41,657 nt of DNA from an uncultured Bacteroidota bacterium (GTDB lineage: Bacteria; Bacteroidota; Bacteroidia; AKYH767-A; 2013-40CM-41-45): assembly GCA_937871435.1 (NCBI GenBank), contig CALMQM010000031.1, positions 1 through 41,657 of the forward strand, read 5' to 3'. The position numbers and the translations under genes are program-made. Below are positions 26,053 through 33,483 of the stretch, in pieces (position 1 is the first letter of the stretch; each line of letters begins with the position of its first letter). The notes beneath the pieces were generated by a model. The model was not told the origin of the DNA and did not search any database. It saw only the letters and a program-made list of their open reading frames with translations.

Positions 26053-26766
26053 TCAGGAAAGAAAAGCAAGACCTGCGCCAATGACAATGACAAAAAATTT
26101 CAAATAATTAAACCGATGTTGTTCGGAAGATTCAAAAAGTATCGTTGTGGAAATATGAAGAAAGATACCAATCACTATCGCCATGATAGAATTGAAGTAA
26201 ACAGACAAATCACTTCCGGATTGTCCAAGAGCATTGCTGCTAAGTGCGCCCAACGGAGCCATGGATGCAAACAATACCAGGTATATAATTGCTGATGATT
26301 TTTTTATTCCTGAATCGAGCAGCATACTCATCAATGCAATGGCTACAGGAATGTGATGCAGGATAATTCCCATAAGCAAAGAATTCTGTGTTCCGGATTC
26401 GGAGAACCTCTGAACAAGAGGCATACCTTCTAAAAAACTATGTAAGCACAAACCAATCATCATTCCATAGGGAAAAGCTGCATTTTGTTTTTTGTGAATA
26501 TGAATATGCCCGTGTTCGATTCCTTCGGAAAATATTTCCAGTAATATTTGAATGAAAAATCCGAGCAAAATAAATCCACCCGCACTTCCTTTTCCCGCGG
26601 TATATACTTCGGGAATTAAATGGAGAACTGTTAGTGCGAACAGGTAAGCGCCACTAAAAGACAACATTAGTTTTAATGTCCTTGTTTCTATTCGTTTGAA
26701 AACAAACAGGGATGAGCCACTAAGTAAAATGGTTATAAAAAGTAGTAAATAGGAAAGTAGCGGCAT
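26053..26766 (-). CDS. ZIP family divalent metal transporter
   Basis: The 237-residue product has about eight hydrophobic segments. The ZIP metal-binding helices are visible: HLIPEVYTAG in TM2, the His-rich loop IEHGHIHIHKKQ, TM4 GLCLHSFLEGMP (the HSxxEG motif) and TM5 ILHHIPVAIALMSML (the HHxP motif). ZIP proteins carry Zn2+, Fe2+ or Mn2+ into the cytoplasm across the inner membrane; the preferred metal cannot be read from the sequence. The family pattern is complete with ending FFVIVIGAGLAFLS. The gene lies 57 bases downstream of the methyltransferase on the same strand. Confidence 0.92.
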   Translation of the reverse strand: MPLLSYLLLFITILLSGSSLFVFKRIETRTLKLMLSFSGAYLFALTVLHLIPEVYTAGKGSAGGFILLGFFIQILLEIFSEGIEHGHIHIHKKQNAAFPYGMMIGLCLHSFLEGMPLVQRFSESGTQNSLLMGIILHHIPVAIALMSMLLDSGIKKSSAIIYLVLFASMAPLGALSSNALGQSGSDLSVYFNSIMAIVIGIFLHISTTILFESSEQHRFNYLKFFVIVIGAGLAFLS

Positions 26767-26823
26767 TCTGAAGAATTAAGATAACAGTTGTTGTTTAAAT
26801 AAACCAGTTGCTAAAGGTATGGA

Positions 26824-27600
26824 TTAAGTTCCTCTTTTTTTTGCAACCAAAATCAAGCGATCAGAATCTTTGATGTTGAAATTATCCAGATTATAGTTTC
26901 CGTATTGGGCTGTAATCTCCAGACCAGATTTATGAAAAATCTCTTCAAACATTCTTTCAGAAAACAGCCAAACCTGTTCTTCAAAATGAAATGATTTGCC
27001 TTTGTCGTTAAAATTTATTTCTTTTTTAATCTTATTGCCTTCTATTATTTTCCTGATTTGAAAGTTTATCCCGCCGAGTTTGATTTCGTGTTCCTGTTTT
27101 CCCTGACTCCGGACTTTTTCAGCATTGAAATAATCCAGTACAATGATGCCGTTCTTTTTCAGTGCTGTTGAATTTGCCTGCATGCATCTGATGCTATCGT
27201 GAATGGTATCGAAATAACCAAAGCTGCTGAACAAGTTAAGAACCAGATCAAAATAATTTACTCTGAATACCTGTCGCATATCATGACGATAGAATTCAAG
27301 AGAATCATTTTCGAATTGCTTGTCATACGCGATACTTTCGGCGGAAAGATCAAAACCTGTAACATCCAGGCCACGTTTGTTCAGAAAAATACTATGCCGG
27401 CCTTTCCCACAACCTACATCCAGAACACGGGAATGTAGAGGCACCTGTAATTTGGAGATCAGGTTATCAAGAAAAAACTCCGCTTCTTTTTCATCCCTGT
27501 GTTGATACAGAATGTGATAGTAAGGTGAATCAAACCACGTTTCAAACCACTCTTTAGAGCCGGTGCTAAGATGATTGCAATTTTCTTCCTGAGGATTCAT
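26824..27600 (-). CDS. Class I SAM-dependent methyltransferase
   Basis: I start at the ATG at 27600 (MNPQEENCNHLSTG) because the four extra upstream codons need a TTG. The ~258-residue protein has SAM motif I VLDVGCGKGRHSIFLNKRG, motif II VTGFDLS and motif IV FDLVLNLFSSFGYF, followed by a beta subdomain (NFQIRKIIEGNKIKKEINF and FHFEEQVWLFSE). The N-terminal KEWFETWFDSPYYHILYQHRDEKEAEFF is typical of a group of Bacteroidota methyltransferases acting on small molecules, but the substrate is unknown. Cytoplasmic. It is divergent from corA. A CAAATCTA (TAGATTTG on the minus strand) lies at 27610-27617, ten bases upstream of the ATG. Confidence 0.88.
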   Translation of the reverse strand: MNPQEENCNHLSTGSKEWFETWFDSPYYHILYQHRDEKEAEFFLDNLISKLQVPLHSRVLDVGCGKGRHSIFLNKRGLDVTGFDLSAESIAYDKQFENDSLEFYRHDMRQVFRVNYFDLVLNLFSSFGYFDTIHDSIRCMQANSTALKKNGIIVLDYFNAEKVRSQGKQEHEIKLGGINFQIRKIIEGNKIKKEINFNDKGKSFHFEEQVWLFSERMFEEIFHKSGLEITAQYGNYNLDNFNIKDSDRLILVAKKRGT

Positions 27601-27776
27601 TTTACGTGGCAAATCTAATACCTTTTCTGTTCAAAAGCCGATTGTATGCTTCCTGTTCCGGCACAGGAAAAGTCAATACAAACTATTTTTTTGAAGCTGT
27701 AAATATCCGGAAAATGTAGCTATTTTTAACGCACAATATCGGATTTGCCATTCGTATTGTGTTCGGACTATTTAAC

Positions 27777-28904
27777 ATGTCTAAATCACTCTTCAAGAAC
27801 CCACAAAGAGCCAGAAGGTATAAACATTCTCCTCCGGGCACTGCACCCGGAGCTATCAATGTTCCGGATGACGCGTTAAAACCAAACATCAGATCTTTTA
27901 TCTATGATCTGGATGATTATACGGAGACGGAATTAAAGTCAATTTCAGAAATTAAAGATCAGATAGCATCCAAAACGGATAAGATTCACTGGATTGACAT
28001 CAAGGGTTTTGGTGATAAATATTTCCTCGAGCAACTTGCGGATTGTTTTGGTATCCACCGCCTTCAGATGGAGGATGTGGTAAATGTCTATCAACGGCCC
28101 AAAGTAGAAGATTACAAAGACCATCTTTTTCTGATTTCAAGGGTTATGCGGGAGAAGGACATGCAATTGATCAACGATCAGCTGAGTTTGTTTGTCGGAA
28201 GGAATTTTGTGATCACCTTACAGGATAAATACGAGGATATCCTTGATCCTGTAAGAGACAGAATTCGCCATGGAAAAGGATTCGTGAGGAGATATGGGGC
28301 GGATTATCTTGGCTATGCTCTGATGGATGTAGTTTTGGATAATTACTATCCGATTTTAGAGCAGTTGGGGGAGCGTCTTGATGAATTGCAGGATCTGTTG
28401 ATCATGAATCCTACACGAGATGCGTTAAACAAAGTGCTGCAGATAAAGCGGGAACTCATCGTTTTACGCCGTTCAATCTGGAGCGAGCGTGATAAAATCA
28501 ATGATATCCTTCGCAGCGCTTTTCCGAATGTGACTGACACGACAAAAGTGTTCTTCCGTGATTCATATGATCATTGCATTCAGATTCTGGATCTGGTAGA
28601 AAGCTATAAAGAGGTTACAGCATCTTTGATGGATGTATACCATTCTTCTGTCAGCAATCGCCTGAATCAGGTGATGAAAGTATTGACAATAATTTCCACC
28701 ATATTCATTCCTCTCACTTTTATTGTGGGATTGTACGGGATGAATTTCGCGCATTTGAATCCGAAAACCGGAGAACCATTGCCCTTGAATATGCCGGAGT
28801 TGTATTCTCCATATGGTTATTTGAGTGTATGTATTGCGATGGTGCTTATCGTCATCGGACAAATTTATTTCTTTTATAAAAAAGGCTGGTTGACAAAAGG
28901 TTGA
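27777..28904 (+). CDS. corA: Magnesium/cobalt transporter CorA
   Basis: I choose the ATG at 27777 (MSKSLFKNPQRARRYKHSPP); a GTG at 27759 would add six residues. The ~375-residue protein has a large cytoplasmic N-terminal domain (alpha/beta funnel, about 1-300), and two C-terminal membrane helices (TIISTIFIPLTFIVGLYGMNF and YLSVCIAMVLIVIGQIYFFY), with the CorA signature GMN in LYGMNFAH. CorA forms pentamers in the inner membrane and imports Mg2+, also Co2+ and Ni2+. The C-terminal tail ends KKGWLTKG, as is normal. It is the first gene of a plus-strand run with the methyltransferase (26 bases on) and pfkA. Confidence 0.94.
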   Translation: MSKSLFKNPQRARRYKHSPPGTAPGAINVPDDALKPNIRSFIYDLDDYTETELKSISEIKDQIASKTDKIHWIDIKGFGDKYFLEQLADCFGIHRLQMEDVVNVYQRPKVEDYKDHLFLISRVMREKDMQLINDQLSLFVGRNFVITLQDKYEDILDPVRDRIRHGKGFVRRYGADYLGYALMDVVLDNYYPILEQLGERLDELQDLLIMNPTRDALNKVLQIKRELIVLRRSIWSERDKINDILRSAFPNVTDTTKVFFRDSYDHCIQILDLVESYKEVTASLMDVYHSSVSNRLNQVMKVLTIISTIFIPLTFIVGLYGMNFAHLNPKTGEPLPLNMPELYSPYGYLSVCIAMVLIVIGQIYFFYKKGWLTKG

Positions 28905-28930
28905 ACCGGACAGAATAAAAATCATTATCC

Positions 28931-30121
28931 GTGTATAAAAATTCGAGCGAATTTGCTGAACTGATTGCAAAAACATCCTTTGGTTTTGAAGATATCCTTG
29001 CGGAAGAATTGCAAAAATTGGGTGCGAAAAATATTCGTAAATCTATCCGCGCCGTACTATTCGAAGGAAACCAAAAAATCATGTACGAAGCAAATCTCTG
29101 GTGTCGCACCGCGCTCAGAATATTAAAACCCATTGCTTCTTTTCCATGTGCAAGTGAACAGGAATTGTATGATGGTATCAGGACAATTGATTGGAGTCAT
29201 TATTTGTCAGCGGATGAAACGCTGGCAGTGGATTCTGTCGTGACACGTTCCAGGCTTAGTCATTCCCTGTATATTTCACAGAAAGCGAAAGATGGAATTG
29301 TTGATCAGTTTAGAAATCGTGCAGGGCAAAGACCCGATGTGGAATTGGTAAGACCCAAGCTCCGTATTCATATTCATCTTAACCAGGATATCGCGAGTGT
29401 TTCTCTCGATAGTTCCGGTGAATCGTTGCATAAGCGAGGCTATCGTCAGCAAACAGGTGATGCCCCACTGAATGAAACTCTTGCTGCAGGAATGATTCTG
29501 CTGAGTGGATGGGATATGCATTCTCCACTAATGGATTTAATGTGTGGAAGTGCTACCATTCTTATTGAAGCTGCCATGATGGCCAGAAATATTGCTCCGG
29601 GACTGTTCAGGACTGAATTTGGTTTCGAGCGCTGGAACGATTTTGATCAGGATGTGTGGGATGAAATATTGTCTGATGCCCGTCAAAAACAATTGGCGTC
29701 ACTTGACTTTCGAATTTCAGGAATAGAAAGATCTTTCCAGGTTCTGGCTTATGCAAAAGAAAATATTCGTTTCGCCGGACTGGATAAGGACATTGATTTG
29801 TATGCCATGTCGTTCGAAGATTATACTCCTGATATTGTTCCTTCGATGATTATCACGAATCCGCCATATGGAGGAAGGATCACAGATGAAGATTTGTTTT
29901 CACTGTACAAAAATCTCGGTGACACTTTCAAGAAAAAATATCCCGGATGCACAGCCTGGGTATTGACTGCAAACAAAGAAGCATCTCACAAGATCGGATT
30001 GCATCCGACAAGAAAAATACCTTTGTTCAATGGAGCTATGGAATGCAGGTTTTTGCGTTATGTACTTTATTCCGGCACCAGGAAAACCGGTGTTCCGGTT
30101 GAACAGCAGGACAAAACCTAA
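28931..30121 (+). CDS. THUMP-domain class I rRNA methyltransferase (RlmL/YpsC-like)
   Basis: The 396-residue product begins at a GTG (28931): the reading IAKTSFGFEDILAEELQKLGAKNI is the usual family opening and no ATG is nearby. Residues ~1-160 are a ferredoxin-like/THUMP RNA-binding region with HIHLNQDIASVSLDSSGESL and the family marker HKRGYRQQTGDAPLNETLAA; residues ~190-380 are the methyltransferase domain with MDLMCGSATILIEAAMMARN and the catalytic NPPYGGRI. Homologues methylate N2 of a guanine in 23S rRNA (RlmL in E. coli); the exact base here is inferred. It lies between corA and pfkA, five bases before the pfkA ATG, so it is probably translated from the same transcript. Confidence 0.92.
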   Translation: MYKNSSEFAELIAKTSFGFEDILAEELQKLGAKNIRKSIRAVLFEGNQKIMYEANLWCRTALRILKPIASFPCASEQELYDGIRTIDWSHYLSADETLAVDSVVTRSRLSHSLYISQKAKDGIVDQFRNRAGQRPDVELVRPKLRIHIHLNQDIASVSLDSSGESLHKRGYRQQTGDAPLNETLAAGMILLSGWDMHSPLMDLMCGSATILIEAAMMARNIAPGLFRTEFGFERWNDFDQDVWDEILSDARQKQLASLDFRISGIERSFQVLAYAKENIRFAGLDKDIDLYAMSFEDYTPDIVPSMIITNPPYGGRITDEDLFSLYKNLGDTFKKKYPGCTAWVLTANKEASHKIGLHPTRKIPLFNGAMECRFLRYVLYSGTRKTGVPVEQQDKT

Positions 30122-30126
30122 TTGTG

Positions 30127-31116
30127 ATGAGCAAGACTAAGAAAAAACTCCGCATTGGTGTTCTTACAACCGGAGGTGATTGTCCCGGACTAAATGCAGC
30201 TATCCGTGCAGTTACACGAACAAGTATTTACTATGGACATGAAGTCATCGGTTTTCTGCGTGGTTATGAAGGCTTAATAGAGAACCAATATCTCCTGATG
30301 AATTCACACTCTGTGAGTAACATTTTACAGCGGGGTGGGACCATTTTAAAAACTGCACGCAGCGAACGATTCAAAACTGTTGAAGGGAGAGCTATTGCCG
30401 CGGAAAATCTGAAAGGCCATAATTTAGATGCTCTTGTTGTCATTGGTGGCGATGGTTCTTTCAAAGGCATAGAGACATTTACACGTGAACATCCTATGCG
30501 TGTGGTTGGGATTCCGAAAACCATTGACAATGATATTTACGGAACTGATTACGCGATCGGATATGACACTGCACTCAATACAGTTGTTCAGGCAGTCGAT
30601 AAAATCCGCGACACAGCTGATTCTCATGACAGATTGTTTTTTGTTGAAGTCATGGGAAGGGACGCAGGGATGATCGCACTACTTTCCGGAATTGGTTCCG
30701 GAGCAGAAGCAATATTAATCCCGGAATCAAAAACCAGGGTTGAACAGATCATTCATATTCTTAAGCGAGGCTGGAACAGAAAAAAAACTTCCATGATTGT
30801 ATTGGTTGCAGAAGGTGATGATGCAGGAGGCGCCTACAAGATCGCACAGGAAGTGAAATCAAGATTTTCGCATTTTGACACCCGGGTGAGTGTACTCGGC
30901 CACATGCAACGCGGCGGAAGTCCAAGTTGTTCGGATCGTGTTCTTGCAAGCAGACTTGGTGTAGCGGCAGTTGAAGCTTTGCTTGAAGGAAGGAGCAATG
31001 AAATGGTCGGAGTAGTGAATAATCAGATTGTACATACTCCGTTTCCAGTAGTTGTGAATTCGAAAAAAGAATTTCCTATGGAATTGATGAGGATTGCCGA
31101 GATACTTTCTTTGTAG
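30127..31116 (+). CDS. pfkA: 6-phosphofructokinase (ATP type)
   Basis: I choose the ATG at 30127 over a GTG three bases earlier. The 329-residue product has the PfkA landmarks: GVLTTGGDCPGLNAAIRAV for the ATP site, the GGDGS motif that favours ATP over pyrophosphate, PKTIDNDIYGTDYAIGYDTA (substrate and Mg2+ binding with catalytic Asp), the FVEVMGRDAG segment and GHMQRGGSPSCSDRVLA. It phosphorylates fructose 6-phosphate to fructose 1,6-bisphosphate in glycolysis. The size is standard. It is five bases after the stop of the rRNA methyltransferase, and is convergent with the WbqC-like gene (13 bases). No terminator is visible between them. Confidence 0.95.
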   Translation: MSKTKKKLRIGVLTTGGDCPGLNAAIRAVTRTSIYYGHEVIGFLRGYEGLIENQYLLMNSHSVSNILQRGGTILKTARSERFKTVEGRAIAAENLKGHNLDALVVIGGDGSFKGIETFTREHPMRVVGIPKTIDNDIYGTDYAIGYDTALNTVVQAVDKIRDTADSHDRLFFVEVMGRDAGMIALLSGIGSGAEAILIPESKTRVEQIIHILKRGWNRKKTSMIVLVAEGDDAGGAYKIAQEVKSRFSHFDTRVSVLGHMQRGGSPSCSDRVLASRLGVAAVEALLEGRSNEMVGVVNNQIVHTPFPVVVNSKKEFPMELMRIAEILSL

Positions 31117-31129
31117 GAGTAGAATTCCA

Positions 31130-31720
31130 TCAGGTTTGAGGATTCACAGTTCCTTCGTTTGCCAGAGCATCCAGACAACTCAAATCAGAAATAAATCCGT
31201 GTTTGTCGGCAAATACCTGATGATATACCGGTAAAGAATATGGATGCTTTTTTTTAGGATGAAAAACATTTCTGAGATCCGGAAGATTATCCGGTTGTGA
31301 TTCATATTCTGTAGAAAATCCGATTGCCAATTCAATGCGGGAAAGTTTCAAAACTGTTTGTAGGAGGATGGTATTGAACTCAAGCAAGAATTTTGTGTTT
31401 TGAAAAAAGGCCTTGTGCAAATCATCTTCCAGAAAATCAAAGAAAGCCGCATTTTTATAGGAAGAGTAAATTGATTTCCAGTGATTTTTTTTCCATTGTT
31501 CACCAAACGAAATTTGAATATCACGGATTGGAGCAGTGGCGATGTTTGTGTGTTCAACCGGAATTATCAGTGGTAACAGCCCATTGGAATTATAGATGTG
31601 ACAACGATTCCTGTACGTTTGTTTGATGAAATGTTCGTAGGATTCAATCACAATTCTGCCGGACTGTATGCATTGTTGCATGTAACTGACAGGTGGAAAA
31701 TACGCCGTGGAGAGAATCAA
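31130..31720 (-). CDS. WbqC family protein, TTG start
   Basis: The 196-residue product matches the WbqC family: ILSTAYFPPVSYMQQCIQSG, then YEHFIKQTYRNRCHIYNSNG, LLPLIIPVEHTN, FGEQWKKNHWKSIYSSYKNAAFF and a C-terminal PVYHQVF segment. The predicted start is a TTG at 31718-31720, since the family N terminus begins exactly there and the only ATGs are inside the conserved region (next Met at residue 14). WbqC proteins are linked to polysaccharide (O-antigen type) gene clusters elsewhere; the reaction is unknown. It follows the beta-helix lipoprotein gene after 21 bases and is probably cotranscribed with it. Cytoplasmic. Confidence 0.85.
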   Translation of the reverse strand: MILSTAYFPPVSYMQQCIQSGRIVIESYEHFIKQTYRNRCHIYNSNGLLPLIIPVEHTNIATAPIRDIQISFGEQWKKNHWKSIYSSYKNAAFFDFLEDDLHKAFFQNTKFLLEFNTILLQTVLKLSRIELAIGFSTEYESQPDNLPDLRNVFHPKKKHPYSLPVYHQVFADKHGFISDLSCLDALANEGTVNPQT

Positions 31721-31741
31721 AATTTGAAAATTGAAAAAGAT

Positions 31742-33256
31742 TTATCTTCTTTCGTACGCACCTAAATCCGGACGGGGAGGAGGGAGAACACTTACCGGTC
31801 TTGGATTGCCATTCAGATCAAAGTTCAAGATGGGATCAACAGTCAGAATACCTGCATCACCTGCGTCTACCGCTACAGAAGTGGAGTCAATTTCATAAAT
31901 GTTGTTTTCAATATCCTTAAACTTAGGATCAGAATTGCCGGCAAGTATTGCACTGAAATGTGCCGGATTGTTGAGTGGAAAACCGTTTTCAACTTTTAAT
32001 AATGCGTGATCAAATTTGAAATTAAATCTACCCGGAGCCGCATTCGGGAAGGAATCAAGGCCGATTTCTGTATCCAGATTCCCATAGATGATTGAATTGT
32101 AAAAGAAGGCATTTAGCTGTCTGACATCAATACCATAGTAATTATTCAGTAACAAAGCCGGATCTTGTCTGTTTCCCTCTACCCAAAAATTCGCAAAAGT
32201 ACATTGATAGAAATTGTAGTTTCCACCATAGAGCAAAGCTGCAGTCTGATACCCGCAATTTGCAAACACACAGTTGAATGCTTTGACCACAGCACCCTGA
32301 AACAACACTCCGTTTCCGGCCATGTTTTTCACGATGCAATTTTCCATGCGCAATGTGGTTTCGTTGACTTGAGAAAAGACGGTATCAACATGCAGTCCAA
32401 TGTTCCCATTTTTAATGATTGCATATTTAATTTCTGAATTCCTGCTTCCGGGTCCAATCTCATTTGTTCCATTAATCAGATTGGAGCGAGTAATATTGGA
32501 AAGCCAAATTCTGTCCCATTGACCTGCGACATCTTTGTAGTCTTCTCCGAGGCGATCTCCCTGCACTATTACAGGTTCAGAGAGCGTTCCGTTTATTTTT
32601 AATGTTCCTGAAGATAATACGATGATGCCCGATCCGGGATGACAATGTACTTTGGTTCCCGCATTGATAGTGAGCGTACATCCTGAGTCGACCAAAGCGT
32701 AACCATAAATCACATGCGGTTTGTCGTTATTCCAAACATCATTGCAGTTCAAAAAATACAGAGGTGAACTTCCGGGAGGTTCCGGATAGTAATAGGCATC
32801 CTGGCCCCAGGCTACCAGATCAATATCCTGTAAATTACCGTTGGTCTCAAATAAGATGGAGTCAGTTACAATCAAAGGTGTGTTCTGATTGTTTGGATCA
32901 ATTGTCACTTCAACAAAAATGAACAGACTGTCTTCAGCGCCTATTTCTACATCTGTAAATGATTTTCCTGGCATTCCGTCAACGTTCAGACGATAGGGAG
33001 AATCAGGACCTGTTGCAAGCCGGATAGAAGAAATTTTCAGAGGTTGGTTTTTTCTGTTATACACAGTGAACACTTCAGTTGAGCTGCCAACCCTTGTAAA
33101 AACTGTATCGAACAGGATGGTGTCTTGTGAAAACTCAAGCCTGGCACTTGAATCATCACTAAAATCATCTTTTTTACAAGAAGTCGAACTGAAAAGCGCC
33201 ACTGTAGCTACAACCCAAAGCGCAATCCGAAGCCATGAACCGAAACTTGATTTCAT
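31742..33256 (-). CDS. Beta-helix surface lipoprotein
   Basis: The ATG at 33256 (MKSSFGSWLRIALWVVATVA) is preferred to a TTG three codons upstream. The ~504-residue product has a lipoprotein signal ending STSC27; the following KKDDF matches the Capnocytophaga-type lipoprotein export signal (K then acidic residues), predicting surface exposure. Residues ~35-150 form an Ig-like domain with VFTVYNRKNQPLKISSIRLA and FETNGN; residues ~170-480 are a right-handed parallel beta-helix with repeated strands (YGYALVDSGCTLTINAGTKV, then HCHPGSGIIVLSSGTLKING, and later ALLYGGNYNFYQCTFANFWV), ending ...PDLGAYERR. Beta-helix folds often bind or cleave polysaccharides, but no catalytic residues are assigned. 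It precedes the WbqC gene by 21 bases in one unit. Confidence 0.85.
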   Translation of the reverse strand: MKSSFGSWLRIALWVVATVALFSSTSCKKDDFSDDSSARLEFSQDTILFDTVFTRVGSSTEVFTVYNRKNQPLKISSIRLATGPDSPYRLNVDGMPGKSFTDVEIGAEDSLFIFVEVTIDPNNQNTPLIVTDSILFETNGNLQDIDLVAWGQDAYYYPEPPGSSPLYFLNCNDVWNNDKPHVIYGYALVDSGCTLTINAGTKVHCHPGSGIIVLSSGTLKINGTLSEPVIVQGDRLGEDYKDVAGQWDRIWLSNITRSNLINGTNEIGPGSRNSEIKYAIIKNGNIGLHVDTVFSQVNETTLRMENCIVKNMAGNGVLFQGAVVKAFNCVFANCGYQTAALLYGGNYNFYQCTFANFWVEGNRQDPALLLNNYYGIDVRQLNAFFYNSIIYGNLDTEIGLDSFPNAAPGRFNFKFDHALLKVENGFPLNNPAHFSAILAGNSDPKFKDIENNIYEIDSTSVAVDAGDAGILTVDPILNFDLNGNPRPVSVLPPPRPDLGAYERR

Positions 33257-33423
33257 ATCGGGCAAAGATAGATTTTCGTTTGAAACGTGGGATTTTCAAA
33301 CTTATTTAATTACAGGTAATTTAGGTAAGAATCATTTTTTCATTTATTGCATAAAATTGCAAAAAAGTCGATAAATGCGATCAATTATTGTATTCAGACG
33401 AGTAAGAAAAACGAGAATTAGAC

Positions 33424-33454
33424 TTTGTCAGAAAAGGTGATGAAGATACTTTTG
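33424..33454 (+). promoter_or_regulatory. Bacteroidota promoter of the PKD protein gene
   Basis: TTTG at 33424-33427, 19 spacer bases, then TACTTTTG at 33447-33454: a complete match to TTTG-N19-TAnnTTTG. The ATG is at 33484, giving a leader of roughly 24 bases. Confidence 0.72.
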
Positions 33455-33483
33455 GTTTCAAATAATTATTTAATCGCAATCCT

